Source of the DNA: Cesiribacter andamanensis AMV16 | Lineage (GTDB): Bacteria; Bacteroidota; Bacteroidia; Cytophagales; Cyclobacteriaceae | Length of the DNA: 40,030 nt | Assembly (NCBI RefSeq): GCF_000348925.1 | Contig: NZ_AODQ01000032.1 | Span: 1 to 40,030, forward strand | Direction: 5' to 3' | Part shown: positions 14,803 to 23,767 of the stretch, piece by piece | How positions within the stretch are numbered: position 1 is the first letter of the stretch | Layout: each line of letters opens with the position of its first letter | Notes under the pieces: generated by a model | Database searches by the model: none | Told to the model about the DNA's origin: nothing | What the model saw: the letters and a program-made list of their open reading frames with translations, nothing else | Position numbers and translations under genes: made by a program

Positions 14803-16707
14803 TTGCGCGCTGATTCTGCCTATATCACCTTTCTCCTGCTACTGCTCTGCGGGCTGGCCGGGGCCCAGACCCCTTCGCCTAAGGGCCGCTATACGGTAGA
14901 TTATACACGGGGCTGCGCCCCCCTTACCATTACGCTTACTGACAATACCGGTGCCCTCATCACCTACCTGCTGCGCAATAAAGATACCGATACCTTTATC
15001 GGGGAATATCCCGGCGGCGCCACCACCACCATACCCCTGCCTGAGGCTGCTACCTATACCGTAACCCAGGTAGCCGAACTGGAAGATGGCGCCGATCCCA
15101 GGGATGCCATGGACATTCTGGTCTTTCCCCCAACCAATCCCGACTTCCTGCTCTTTGCCTGCAGCAACCTGGGCGCCCGTGTGGAGATCCTTGACCGGCA
15201 GTACGATTATTATGAGGTGCAGTTTGGCAGCACCCCCCCTGTACGGGCAGATGCCGGCACCAGTTATGCCGCCAGCGGTCAGTTTACCACAGCAGGCAGC
15301 CACACTGTGGTGGTGCGCGGCCGCTATGAAAACTCCCCCAACACCTGCGGCAGCACCACCAAAAGCATTACCGCCCGCACAGCCCTGCCCGCCCCACTGC
15401 TGAGTGCGCTTCGCTGGAATCCCGAAAAAGACAGCGTAGCCCTGCAGTTTAGCCTGGAGCCTCAGGTACGCTACCGGCTGGAGCGGCTATCGGCCGCTTC
15501 GGGCAGCTATGAGCCCCTTTTTTTACTGCGGGGCGAGGCTACAGACACCCTCCTGTACCAAGCGGATGCTGCTACCAACTGGTACTGCTACCGCATCCGG
15601 GCCCTGGATGCGTGCAGCGGCACGCCAGCTGCCAGCTCGCAGGAATTGTGTACGGCAGCCTTTGCTGTTGCTGCCGGTGAGGGAGTAAATACTATCACCT
15701 ATAGCACCAATCCCAGTTTTTCGGGGGAGCTTCAGCTGCTAAATGCCATGGGTACTGTACTGCACAGCAGCGCCGGCCCCGGCGGCAGCTTTCAGGACGC
15801 AAACCTGATCTGCGGCCAGCAGTACTGCTACCAGCTGCGGCTACAGCCCCAGGGAGCCCCGGCAGGCACCTTTAGTACCAGCACCCCCCTGTGTGTAACG
15901 GCCCGGCGCACCCAGCCCCTGCCCCCCCTGCAAAACATTGCCACCTACTGGTTATCCAGCCAGCTGGTAGTGCTTCCTCAGCAGGGTCCGGGCATTGGCC
16001 CGCTGCAGTACAGCCTGCAAAACAGTGGGGGCGCCCGGCTGCACGAGGGCGTGGGCGATAGCCTGCTCTACACCACCACGGCAGCAGCTGCCTGCTACCG
16101 CCTCTCCTATGCCGATGGCTGCGGCAACCAGGCCAGTGCCGCTACCCCCTTCTGCCCGCTGTATCTGAGCCGGCAGGCCGGCGAACCTGATGCATTTGTT
16201 CCCATGTGGACGCCCTATGAGGGCTACCGCCAGGGAGTGCAGGAATATGTAGTACAGGAACTTGATGGCGCCGATCGGGTGCTGAACGAGTGGTCTGCAG
16301 GCACTGCCACCCGCTATGACGGCTTTGCCCTCTTCACCCCTGCCGATGTGGGACGCCGCTTTCGCATCATGGCCCTGCCGGCAGAAGAGGGGCTGCGCCC
16401 CTCCTACTCCAATACCCTGGCCTTTGAACTGAGCATGGAGGCCCATTTTCCAAATGCTTTTTCGCCAAATGGCGATGGGCTCAATGATGAATTTAAAGTT
16501 TTGGGTAAATTTGTCGAAAAGGCCAGCCTGTGGGTGTATAACCGCTGGGGCGAGCTAATTTTTCACTCAGAGGATAAAGAACAGGGATGGGACGGCACCC
16601 TGGGAGGAAAGGATTCTCCCGCCGGCCCCTACGTCTATAAGGCCCTTGTTCAGACCTCTGATGGCCGGCAACGTACACTAAGAGGAACCGTAGTATTAAC
16701 CCGCTAA
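14803..16707 (+). CDS. Exported protein with T9SS type-B (gliding-motility) C-terminal sorting domain
   Basis: 634 residues from a TTG start; this start gives a signal peptide (AYITFLLLLLCGLAGAQ) and no ATG would. The body consists of beta-sandwich/Ig- or fibronectin-like segments rich in Thr, Ser, Pro and Cys pairs. The last 90 residues are the CHU_C/type-B sorting domain: FPNAFSPNGDGLNDEF, then WVYNRWGELIF, GWDGT and a PAGPYVYKAL end. Proteins with this domain cross the outer membrane through the type IX secretion system and are exposed or released. Its own function (adhesin or structural protein) is unknown. EbfC follows after 11 nt. Confidence 0.92.
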   Translation: MRADSAYITFLLLLLCGLAGAQTPSPKGRYTVDYTRGCAPLTITLTDNTGALITYLLRNKDTDTFIGEYPGGATTTIPLPEAATYTVTQVAELEDGADPRDAMDILVFPPTNPDFLLFACSNLGARVEILDRQYDYYEVQFGSTPPVRADAGTSYAASGQFTTAGSHTVVVRGRYENSPNTCGSTTKSITARTALPAPLLSALRWNPEKDSVALQFSLEPQVRYRLERLSAASGSYEPLFLLRGEATDTLLYQADAATNWYCYRIRALDACSGTPAASSQELCTAAFAVAAGEGVNTITYSTNPSFSGELQLLNAMGTVLHSSAGPGGSFQDANLICGQQYCYQLRLQPQGAPAGTFSTSTPLCVTARRTQPLPPLQNIATYWLSSQLVVLPQQGPGIGPLQYSLQNSGGARLHEGVGDSLLYTTTAAAACYRLSYADGCGNQASAATPFCPLYLSRQAGEPDAFVPMWTPYEGYRQGVQEYVVQELDGADRVLNEWSAGTATRYDGFALFTPADVGRRFRIMALPAEEGLRPSYSNTLAFELSMEAHFPNAFSPNGDGLNDEFKVLGKFVEKASLWVYNRWGELIFHSEDKEQGWDGTLGGKDSPAGPYVYKALVQTSDGRQRTLRGTVVLTR

Positions 16708-16718
16708 ATTTTTCAGCT

Positions 16719-17051
16719 ATGTTTGATATGATGAAACTGATGGGCAAAATGAAGGAGGTACAAGGCCGCCTGAAAGAAGCCCAGGAAAACCTGGTCCACA
16801 TAACGGCAACAGGCGAAGCCGGCGCCGGCATGGTAAAGGCCACCGCCAATGGCAAACGCCAGCTGGTGAAACTGGAGATTGACAAGGACCTGGTAAAGCC
16901 TGAAGATATGGACATGATGGCCGACCTGGTGATAGCCGCCTGCAACAAAGCCCTGGCCGAAGCCGAAGAAAAAGCCAAAGAAGAACTGCAAAAAAGCACA
17001 GAAGGCATGATGCCCAACATCCCCGGCATGAACTTCGACGGCATGTTTTAA
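16719..17051 (+). CDS. ebfC: YbaB/EbfC-family nucleoid-associated protein
   Basis: 110 residues, the normal size for the family. The sequence begins MFDMMKLMGKMKEVQGRLKE and contains the conserved core VKATANGKRQLVKLEID followed by a helical region and a Met/Gly/Pro-rich tail (PNIPGMNF). YbaB/EbfC forms a tweezer-shaped dimer that binds DNA with little specificity; in many bacteria it is next to dnaX/recR, but not here. It shares one base with the GT2 gene (TAATG), which indicates translational coupling. Confidence 0.93.
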   Translation: MFDMMKLMGKMKEVQGRLKEAQENLVHITATGEAGAGMVKATANGKRQLVKLEIDKDLVKPEDMDMMADLVIAACNKALAEAEEKAKEELQKSTEGMMPNIPGMNFDGMF

Positions 17052-18058
17052 TGAACCAGCAGCTGGCACTCGTCATCCTCAACTACAACGGGGCTCATTT
17101 TTTAGCTGAATTTCTGCCAGGCGTGCTGGAGCACAGTCCGGGCTGCCGCATTATTGTGGCCGATAATGCCTCTACCGATCACTCCCTTGCCCTGCTGGCA
17201 GAGCGGTTTCCGCAGGTTGAGGTGCTGCCGCTCTCCCGGAACTTTGGCTTTGCCGGTGGCTATAATGAGGCCCTGCGCCAGATTGACACCCCCTATTACC
17301 TGCTGCTGAATTCCGATGTGGCCGTTACCCCCGGCTGGCTGGACCCCCTGCTTTCCCTAATGGAAGCAAACCCGGCCATCGCTGCCTGCCAGCCTAAAAT
17401 CAAAGCCTACCACCAGCCCCGCTACTTTGAATATGCCGGTGCCGCCGGCGGCTACCTGGACTGGCTGGCCTACCCCTTTTGCCGGGGCCGCCTGTTTGAT
17501 ACCCTGGAAGAAGACAAAGGGCAATACAACCTGCCCAGGCCAGTATTCTGGGCCACAGGTGCCTGCATGCTCATCAGATCCAGGGTATTTTGGGAGGCCG
17601 GTGGCTTTGATAAGGATTTTTTTGCGCACATGGAAGAAATAGACCTCTGCTGGCGCATCCACGGCCTGGGCTATGAGGTATGGGCCCAACCGGCAAGTGT
17701 GGTATTTCATGTAGGCGGGGGCACATTGCCCAAAGAAAATCCACGCAAAACATACCTTAATTTTAGAAATGGCCTGTGGATGCTGATAAAAAACGCAGAT
17801 AACGACCTGATTTATAAGCTTCCGCTACGCGTAGGGCTGGATTGGGCCGCATCCCTTCAATTTCTGCTGCAGGGCAAAGGACCATCGGCCAAAGCTGTAC
17901 TTAAAAGCCACCTGGACACATTGAAAAGTGTAGAAAAACTCCACACAAAGAGACGAGAAATCGAAAAAAAACAGCTTGGAAAAGCACCGCTTTTTCCTAA
18001 GCTGGTAGTTTTTGAGTATTTTTTTCGGAAGCGAAAGTTTTTTAGTCAATTGGAATAG
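17051..18058 (+). CDS. Glycosyltransferase family 2
   Basis: 335 residues. The GT-A fold N-terminus is LALVILNYNGAHFLAEFLPG, with ADNASTDHS as the nucleotide-sugar binding region, LLLNSDVAV as the DxD-equivalent (SDV) and FAHMEEIDLCWRIH as the acceptor/catalytic-base region. The closest type is the WbbL/rhamnosyltransferase-like GT2 group that builds cell-surface polysaccharides. The C-terminal 80 residues are basic and may be membrane-associated. The ATG overlaps the ebfC stop by one base. The sugar and acceptor are not deducible. The gene is convergent with the PspC-domain gene. Confidence 0.94.
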   Translation: MNQQLALVILNYNGAHFLAEFLPGVLEHSPGCRIIVADNASTDHSLALLAERFPQVEVLPLSRNFGFAGGYNEALRQIDTPYYLLLNSDVAVTPGWLDPLLSLMEANPAIAACQPKIKAYHQPRYFEYAGAAGGYLDWLAYPFCRGRLFDTLEEDKGQYNLPRPVFWATGACMLIRSRVFWEAGGFDKDFFAHMEEIDLCWRIHGLGYEVWAQPASVVFHVGGGTLPKENPRKTYLNFRNGLWMLIKNADNDLIYKLPLRVGLDWAASLQFLLQGKGPSAKAVLKSHLDTLKSVEKLHTKRREIEKKQLGKAPLFPKLVVFEYFFRKRKFFSQLE

Positions 18059-18123
18059 GTAAGCCCGGAAGTGAAAAAATCCAAAACTCCAAATGACTGC
18101 CACTATTTATTTATCTTAAAAAA

Positions 18124-18339
18124 TTAATACCATATTGTCTGCCGCCGGCGCCGCATGCTCCGCCTGATGTTGAGCCAGAAGGCCATGCCCAGGTATACGA
18201 TCAGGGGAGAACCAAAGGTTAAAAAAGAGGCATATATAAAATACAGGCGGATTGTGGTGATGGAAATACCCATGTAGTTTCCCAGCGCCGTACACACCCC
18301 AAAGGCCTTTTTCTCGAAGAAAGTAATTATCTTATTCAT
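18124..18339 (-). CDS. PspC-domain membrane protein
   Basis: 71 residues consisting almost wholly of a PspC domain: the FGVCTALGNYMGISITTIRLYF core, two hydrophobic segments (about 27-41 and 43-55) and a strongly basic C-terminus (RRSMRRRRQ). PspC proteins are small inner-membrane proteins linked to the envelope-stress (phage shock) response. In Bacteroidota stand-alone copies of this size are common, so a stress role here is only inferred. Single gene, convergent with the GT2 gene and divergent from the large lipoprotein gene. Confidence 0.88.
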   Translation of the reverse strand: MNKIITFFEKKAFGVCTALGNYMGISITTIRLYFIYASFLTFGSPLIVYLGMAFWLNIRRSMRRRRQTIWY

Positions 18340-18476
18340 GGCTATATCCAGTTTAAAACCCTAACGCACTTTATTTAGTTATTTCTTCATTACCCAAATT
18401 ATCAATATTTTTTTTAACATTGCAACGCGTAATTCGTTGAAACAAACCAAAAACTAGTCAACCAAAACGTTTAGTC

Positions 18477-20270
18477 ATGACGCAAATGAGAAACCTGTTG
18501 TCTGCGGTAACCCTCTTATCGGTATTTTTACTGTCGGGTTGCTCGCTGAACCAGATGGTAAAGAAAGCGAAAGACCAGCAGCTGACCGTGGAACCCAATC
18601 CACTGGAACTGCACGGCGATTCCGTTAGATTTACCATGTCGGCCACCCTGCCTGCAAAAACGCTTAAAAAAGGCAAAGAATACATCGTTAAGCCTTATTA
18701 CGTGTATAACGGAAAAGAGATTGAACTTCAGAATCTTGTTTTCCGCGCTGAAGATTATCCCAATGCCGATACCGAGCAGCCTCGGATCAGCCGCACCCTT
18801 TCTTTCTATTACGAAGAAGACATGCGCCGGGGTGAGCTTTTTGTACAAGGTGTAGCCCGTAATCCGGAAAACAACAAAACCAAAGAAACCGACCGCATGA
18901 AGGTAGCCGAAGGGGTGGTAACCACCTCTCGCCTGGCCCAGGAGGGATACTATCCTTCGTACTCAGCCCACGGCTACAACAACCAGGAAGAGCTGGAGCC
19001 TACCATGATTGGCTTCTTCTTTGAGCAGGGCCGCTCTAACCTGCGCCCCAGCGAGACCCGCAGCGACCGTGGTACCTACATGAGAAACTTCATCGCTGAA
19101 AAGAACGTAACCCGTACCGTTTCCATCACCGGCACTCACTCACCAGAAGGTACCGAGCGCATCAACACCAACCTGTCCCGGGACCGTGCTGCTGCCATCG
19201 AAAGCTTCTACCGCCAGAACATGAAGCGCTATGATTACAAAGGCATGGCCGACAGCATCAACTTTATTCTGAAGCCAGTAGTACTGGACTGGGCGCCTTT
19301 CAGCGCTGCCCTTCAGGAATACCAGGGCATTGATGCCAGCGCCAAGCAGCAGATGCAGGACATCATTAACGGCTCAGGCACCTTTGAAGAAAAAGAAGAC
19401 CGCCTGCAGCAGGTACCCGGCTACAGAAGAGTGTTTAACGACATCTACCCCCTGCTGCGTACTGCCAAGGCTGAGATCCTGACTGTGAAAGAAAAGAAAA
19501 CTGATGCCGAGATCGCTACCCTGGCCCGCCAGATTGCCGATGGCACTGTTTCTGCCGACACCCTGTCAAACGAAGAGCTGGCCTACGCCGCATCGCTTAC
19601 ACCAAACCTGCAGGAAAGAGAGCGCATCTACGCAGCTGCCGGCAAAAAGAGCAACAGCTACCAGGCGCAAAACAACCTGGGTACTGTATACCTGGAGCAG
19701 GCCCGTCAGGCTACCAACGAGAGCCAGCGTACTCAGCTGCTGGAAAGAGCCGCTACCCAATTTGAGCAGTCTAACCGCACCCAGCAAAATGCCGAGGCAC
19801 AGGCTAACCTGGCTGTAGTATACCTGATGCAAGGTAACCGTCAGCGCGCCTATGAGGCCATTCAGGCTGCTGAGCGTCTGAACCCTTCTGAGCTTAACCG
19901 CCCAGGCCTGCAAGGTGTAAAAGGCTACCTGGAAATGCGCAATGGCCGCTATGATGATGCCATCCGCACCCTGAGCCAGGCTGAAGAAACTGCCGAGAAC
20001 CTCTACAACCTGGGTCTTGCTTACCTGCTGAAGAGAGACTACCAGAACGCCCTGACCCGCTTCAACGAGGCTACGCAAAAGAACAACCGTCTGGCAAGAG
20101 CCTACTACGGTGCGTCTATTGCCAACTCTCGCCTGGGCAACGAAAGCGCTGCTTTCACCGCCCTGGAGCAGGCTGTAAAGCTTGACCCCGAGCTGAAGCG
20201 TTCTGCGCTGGAAGACCTTGAGTTCTCCAACTATCAGGAGAATGAGCGCTTCCGCAACACACTGCGCTAA
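18477..20270 (+). CDS. OmpA-like / TPR lipoprotein, probably abundant
   Basis: 597 residues. The lipoprotein signal is MTQMRNLLSAVTLLSVFLLSGC. Residues of about 25-170 form a beta-rich domain; about 180-255 resemble an OmpA domain (FFFEQGRSNLRPSE, then THSPEGTERINTNLSRDRA); from about 385 to 590 there are TPR-like helical repeats (NNLGTVYLEQA, ANLAVVYLMQGN, YNLGLAYLLKRDY, LEQAVKLDPE). The peptidoglycan-binding Asp of GHTD is Ser here. Codon choice differs from neighbours (more CGT and GCT), which suggests high expression. It has its own terminator. It is probably an outer-membrane or periplasmic scaffold; the exact role is unknown. Confidence 0.88.
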   Translation: MTQMRNLLSAVTLLSVFLLSGCSLNQMVKKAKDQQLTVEPNPLELHGDSVRFTMSATLPAKTLKKGKEYIVKPYYVYNGKEIELQNLVFRAEDYPNADTEQPRISRTLSFYYEEDMRRGELFVQGVARNPENNKTKETDRMKVAEGVVTTSRLAQEGYYPSYSAHGYNNQEELEPTMIGFFFEQGRSNLRPSETRSDRGTYMRNFIAEKNVTRTVSITGTHSPEGTERINTNLSRDRAAAIESFYRQNMKRYDYKGMADSINFILKPVVLDWAPFSAALQEYQGIDASAKQQMQDIINGSGTFEEKEDRLQQVPGYRRVFNDIYPLLRTAKAEILTVKEKKTDAEIATLARQIADGTVSADTLSNEELAYAASLTPNLQERERIYAAAGKKSNSYQAQNNLGTVYLEQARQATNESQRTQLLERAATQFEQSNRTQQNAEAQANLAVVYLMQGNRQRAYEAIQAAERLNPSELNRPGLQGVKGYLEMRNGRYDDAIRTLSQAEETAENLYNLGLAYLLKRDYQNALTRFNEATQKNNRLARAYYGASIANSRLGNESAAFTALEQAVKLDPELKRSALEDLEFSNYQENERFRNTLR

Positions 20271-20290
20271 GCATTAAAACAATAATCCCT

Positions 20291-20325
20291 AAAAAGCTCT
20301 TCTTATTTCAGGAAGAGCTTTTTTT
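20291..20325 (+). terminator. Rho-independent terminator after the OmpA-like/TPR lipoprotein gene
   Basis: The stem AAAAAGCTCTTC / GAAGAGCTTTTT has a 9-nt loop and a run of seven T, and starts 20 nt past the stop codon. Confidence 0.93.
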
Positions 20326-20341
20326 ATTGCTGCTGCTATCA

Positions 20342-20372
20342 TTGCACAAACCCATTTGAATGCCTATTTTTA
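20342..20372 (+). promoter_or_regulatory. Candidate promoter for pdhB
   Basis: A TTG at 20342-20344 and TATTTTTA at 20365-20372 (one base from TAnnTTTG) are separated by 20 nt, a spacing that fits the Bacteroidota -33/-7 promoter. It lies just after the upstream terminator and 32 nt before the pdhB ATG. Confidence 0.4.
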
Positions 20373-20403
20373 CGGCCATTGTAAGCGCACTATCACGAAC
20401 GAT

Positions 20404-21381
20404 ATGAGAGAAATTCAATTCAGAGAAGCACTTCGCGAAGCCATGTCCGAAGAAATGCGCCGGGACGAGCGTGTGTTTCTGATGGGTGAGGAAGTAGCCG
20501 AATACAACGGAGCCTATAAAGTTAGCCAGGGAATGCTGGATGAGTTTGGCCCCGAGCGGGTCATTGACACCCCTATTTCCGAACTGGGCTTTGCCGGCCT
20601 GGGGGTAGGCGCCGCCATGAACGGCCTTCGCCCTATTATTGAGTTCATGACCTTTAATTTCTCCCTGGTGGCCATTGACCAGGTGATCAATAGTGCTGCT
20701 AAAATGCTGTCGATGTCCGGGGGCCAGATTCCGGTACCGATGGTGTTTCGCGGACCTACCGGCAATGCCGGCCAGCTAGGTGCCCAGCACTCCCAAAACT
20801 TTGAGAACTGGTACGCCAATACTCCCGGCCTCAAGGTAGTGGTTCCTTCCAACCCCTATGATGCCAAAGGCCTACTAAAGGCCTCTATCCGCGATAACGA
20901 TACCGTAATTTTTATGGAATCGGAGCTGATGTATGGCGATAAGGGCGAGGTGCCCGAGGAAGAATACCTGCTGGAGATTGGCAAGGCCAATGTGGTACGT
21001 CAGGGCAATGCCATTACGCTGGTATCGTTTGGCAAGATGATGAAGCTGGCCCTGCAAACGGCCGACGAGCTGGCCAAGGAGGGATTTCAGGCCGAAGTGA
21101 TCGACCTGCGCTCTGTTAGGCCCATTGATTATGCGGCCATTGTGGAGTCGGTTAAGAAAACCAACCGCCTGGTGTGCATAGAAGAGGCATGGCCCCTGGC
21201 CAGCATCTCTACCGAGATTGCCTACCACGTACAGCGCCATGCCTTTGACTACCTGGATGCCCCCATCCAGCGTGTTGCCAGCCATGATGTGCCCCTGAGC
21301 TATGCCCCAACCCTCATTGAGGCCGTGCTGCCCAACCTGCAGCGTTCGCTGGATGCCGCCAAACGGGTGCTGTACGTATAA
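20404..21381 (+). CDS. pdhB: Pyruvate dehydrogenase E1 component, beta subunit
   Basis: 325 residues, the standard E1-beta length. The start MREIQFREALREAMSEEM is canonical; an upstream in-frame start would add 16 unrelated residues. Recognisable motifs are FLMGEEVAEYNGAYKVS (catalytic Glu region), DTPISELGFAG, GPTGNAGQLGAQHSQ and VDLRS-type VIDLRSVRPIDY in the C-terminal domain. With the alpha subunit it decarboxylates pyruvate and passes the acetyl group to E2 lipoate. The alpha gene is not adjacent, as is usual in Cytophagia. A branched-chain 2-oxo-acid E1-beta is possible but the motif set is that of PdhB. Confidence 0.95.
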   Translation: MREIQFREALREAMSEEMRRDERVFLMGEEVAEYNGAYKVSQGMLDEFGPERVIDTPISELGFAGLGVGAAMNGLRPIIEFMTFNFSLVAIDQVINSAAKMLSMSGGQIPVPMVFRGPTGNAGQLGAQHSQNFENWYANTPGLKVVVPSNPYDAKGLLKASIRDNDTVIFMESELMYGDKGEVPEEEYLLEIGKANVVRQGNAITLVSFGKMMKLALQTADELAKEGFQAEVIDLRSVRPIDYAAIVESVKKTNRLVCIEEAWPLASISTEIAYHVQRHAFDYLDAPIQRVASHDVPLSYAPTLIEAVLPNLQRSLDAAKRVLYV

Positions 21382-21411
21382 CGATCTACGAAAACCAATA
21401 TCCCTGAATAT

Positions 21412-21438
21412 AAAAGCCTCTCACCAGAGGCTTTTTTT
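21412..21438 (+). terminator. Rho-independent terminator after pdhB
   Basis: The stem AAAAGCCTCT / AGAGGCTTTT has a 4-nt loop and seven T, 30 nt past the pdhB stop and 13 nt before the guaD start, so guaD must have a promoter overlapping this hairpin or depend on read-through. Confidence 0.92.
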
Positions 21439-21450
21439 GCGCCGGTTAAT

Positions 21451-21921
21451 ATGACAAAAGAAGAATTTATGCGGGAAGCCATCCGGCTTTCCATCGTGAA
21501 TGTAGAGAGCGGAAAAGGCGGCCCCTTTGGCGCCATAGTAGTGAAAGACGGCCGCATTATTGCCAGGGGCACCAATCAGGTAACCGCCCTGCACGATCCC
21601 ACCGCCCATGCCGAGGTAATTGCCATCCGCAATGCCTGCCGGGAGCTGGAGAGTTTTCAGCTGGAGGGCTGCGAGCTTTACACCAGCTGCGAGCCCTGCC
21701 CCATGTGCCTGGGTGCCATCTACTGGGCCCGCCCTGCCAAGGTCTATTTTGCCAATACGCAACGCGATGCAGCCGCCATAGGCTTTGATGATCAGCACAT
21801 CTACGAGGAACTGGCCCTGCCCCACAACCAGCGCCGCCTGCCACAGGAACAGCTGCTGGCCGATGAAGCGCTGGAAGCCTTTGCCCTCTGGCAAAAGATT
21901 GAGAATAAGACCCCTTATTAA
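21451..21921 (+). CDS. guaD: Guanine deaminase (CDA-fold nucleoside deaminase)
   Basis: 156 residues, the same length as Bacillus subtilis GuaD. The zinc ligands are His53 (THAE-type TAHAEV), Cys83 and Cys86 (CEPCPMC), with Glu55 as proton shuttle; these positions coincide with those of the Bacillus enzyme. The C-terminal segment AAAIGFDDQHIYEEL also resembles GuaD, whereas tRNA adenosine deaminases (TadA) end differently. It converts guanine to xanthine and ammonia in purine salvage. It sits between two strong terminators, so it is transcribed alone. Confidence 0.88.
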   Translation: MTKEEFMREAIRLSIVNVESGKGGPFGAIVVKDGRIIARGTNQVTALHDPTAHAEVIAIRNACRELESFQLEGCELYTSCEPCPMCLGAIYWARPAKVYFANTQRDAAAIGFDDQHIYEELALPHNQRRLPQEQLLADEALEAFALWQKIENKTPY

Positions 21922-21924
21922 CGT

Positions 21925-21961
21925 AAAAGCCTCATGCTCCCGCCGGACCATGAGGCTTTTT
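21925..21961. terminator. Bidirectional terminator between guaD and ffh
   Basis: A perfect 12-bp stem, AAAAGCCTCATG / CATGAGGCTTTT, encloses a 12-nt loop; A-tract and T-tract flanks on both sides let it end both the forward guaD and the reverse ffh transcripts. Confidence 0.93.
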
Positions 21962-21983
21962 ACTTGTCTGAGTAGTCGTCTGC

Positions 21984-23306
21984 TTAGCGGGGCATTTTCA
22001 TGCCGGGCATTTTGGGCAGGTTCATCTTGTTCATGTTCTTCATGAGCTTGCGCATATCGCCAAACTGCTTCATCAGGTTGTTTACCTGCTGGATGGAGGT
22101 ACCACTGCCATCGGCTATGCGCTTGCGGCGGCTGCCGTTGATCAGGTCCGGATTTTCCCGCTCCTGAGGGGTCATGGCCAGAATAATAGCTTCAATGGGG
22201 CGGAAGGAATTATCATCAATATCCAGATCTTTGATAGCCTTGCCCATGCCGGGGATCATGCCGATCAGGTCCTTAAGGTTACCCATTTTCTTGATCTGCT
22301 CCAGCTGCGATAAGAAGTCGTTGAAATCAAACTGGTTCTTGCGGATCTTTTTGCTTAGGCGGCGGGCCTCATCTTCGTCAAAGGCCTGTTGTGCCCGCTC
22401 TACCAGCGATACCACGTCACCCATGCCCAGGATCCGTTGCGCCATCCGGTCGGGGTGAAACACATCAATGGCATCCATCTTCTCACCCGTTGAGATGAAC
22501 TTGATGGGCTTTTCTACCACGGTACGGATAGAGATGGCAGCACCGCCACGGGTATCACCGTCCAGTTTGGTGAGCACCACCCCATCGTAGTTCAGGCGAT
22601 CATTAAAGGCCTTGGCTGTATTAACAGCATCCTGGCCCGTCATGGCATCTACCACAAAGAGGGTTTCTGAGGGCTTGAGCTCCTGCTTCAGGGCAGCTAT
22701 CTCGTTCATCATCTGCTCATCGATGGCCAGACGTCCGGCCGTATCGACAATCACAATGCTTTTGCCCTTTTCCTTGGCGTACTTCAGCGCATTCTGGGCG
22801 ATTTGTACGGCATTTTTGTTATTCTCTTCGGCATATACCTCTACCCCTACCTGTTCGCCCAGCACTTTCAGCTGGTTAATGGCTGCCGGGCGGTAAATAT
22901 CGCAGGCCGCCAGCAGCACCTGTTTTCCTCCCTTTTTGAGATACGCCGCCAGCTTGCCGGTAAAAGTGGTTTTACCCGAGCCCTGCAGACCCGCTATGAG
23001 GATAATGGCCGGAGAGCCCTGCAGCACCATATCGGTTTTGGTACCCCCCATGAGCTGGGTAAGCTCATCGCTGGTGATCTTGATAAGCAACTGGCCGGGC
23101 GATACGCTGGTGAGCACATCGCGGCCCATGGCCTCTTCTTTGATGCGGTCGGTTACTTCCTTGGCAACTTTATAGTTTACGTCGGCATCAACCAGCGCCC
23201 GGCGAATGTCTTTCACCGTAGTGGCAACGTTGATGTCGGTAATTTTGCCCTGGCCCTTCAGGTTCTGAAAAGCCTTATCAAGTTTATAGCTTAAATTGTC
23301 AAACAT
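21984..23306 (-). CDS. ffh: Signal recognition particle protein Ffh (SRP54)
   Basis: 440 residues. The N domain (1-85) is followed by the GTPase G domain with G1 GLQGSGKT (106-113), DIYRPAA, DTAGRL (188-193) and TKLDGD, and the methionine-rich M domain (from about 300) with GMIPGMGKAI, the IPGM-type loop, SRRKRIADGSGTS for SRP RNA binding, and a tail rich in Met and Pro. Ffh with 4.5S RNA delivers nascent membrane proteins to FtsY and the translocon. The family's normal length; complete and intact. Confidence 0.97.
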   Translation of the reverse strand: MFDNLSYKLDKAFQNLKGQGKITDINVATTVKDIRRALVDADVNYKVAKEVTDRIKEEAMGRDVLTSVSPGQLLIKITSDELTQLMGGTKTDMVLQGSPAIILIAGLQGSGKTTFTGKLAAYLKKGGKQVLLAACDIYRPAAINQLKVLGEQVGVEVYAEENNKNAVQIAQNALKYAKEKGKSIVIVDTAGRLAIDEQMMNEIAALKQELKPSETLFVVDAMTGQDAVNTAKAFNDRLNYDGVVLTKLDGDTRGGAAISIRTVVEKPIKFISTGEKMDAIDVFHPDRMAQRILGMGDVVSLVERAQQAFDEDEARRLSKKIRKNQFDFNDFLSQLEQIKKMGNLKDLIGMIPGMGKAIKDLDIDDNSFRPIEAIILAMTPQERENPDLINGSRRKRIADGSGTSIQQVNNLMKQFGDMRKLMKNMNKMNLPKMPGMKMPR

Positions 23307-23327
23307 AGCATGCGAATCAAGTAGCTA

Positions 23328-23335
23328 CAAAAATA
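23328..23335 (-). promoter_or_regulatory. Candidate -7 promoter box for ffh
   Basis: On the reverse strand TATTTTTG matches TAnnTTTG exactly, 21 nt before the ffh ATG. No clear -33 TTG accompanies it. Confidence 0.4.
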
Positions 23336-23372
23336 ATGATTTTAGGGCGGAATTGTACCCTGCCCGGCCAAC

Positions 23373-23401
23373 AAAAAACCCGGCCTGCATACAGGCCGGG
23401 T
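23373..23401 (-). terminator. Terminator of the lmo0937-type small membrane protein gene
   Basis: A 10-bp GC-rich stem (ACCCGGCCTG / CAGGCCGGGT) with a 4-nt loop is followed on the reverse strand by a run of T (six A at 23373-23378 on the forward strand), 21 nt past the stop at 23423. Confidence 0.9.
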
Positions 23402-23422
23402 CTTAATATGGTATAAAGAAGG

Positions 23423-23575
23423 TCAGACCCCTCTTCCTTGGATCAGTCTAATAATGATGGCAATCACCGCGATCACCAAAAGCACGTGGATCAGGCCGCC
23501 TACATTAAAGGCAAAATAACCCAGAAGCCACAAAATAATCAGCACTACGGCTACGATATACAATAAGCTACTCAT
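23423..23575 (-). CDS. lmo0937-family small membrane protein
   Basis: A 50-residue product from an ATG at 23575 to a TGA at 23423. Two hydrophobic helices (YIVAVVLIILWLLGYFAF and IHVLLVIAVIAIIIRLI) are separated by NVGGL and followed by QGRGV. This matches the lmo0937/DUF5670 pattern of tiny two-helix membrane proteins found widely in bacteria. The function is unknown, and the family often appears among stress-induced genes. It has its own GC-rich terminator. I saw no clear promoter box in the 192-bp gap to the divergent YfhO-like gene. Confidence 0.85.
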   Translation of the reverse strand: MSSLLYIVAVVLIILWLLGYFAFNVGGLIHVLLVIAVIAIIIRLIQGRGV

Positions 23576-23767
23576 AATTGAAAAGTTTTGGTTGAAACAA
23601 AAAAATGGTTTATGCTCCTGTCAGGATCTGTAGTCTAATACTGGATTTTTTAAAAAATGTTTCGTTTTAACACAGCGCCAGCTAGGAAATGTACAACAAA
23701 TCACTGCCGCAGGAATATTAATAATTTGAGTAATCGGGAATTTTTATGACTTTAGGGGCTCAATTGA

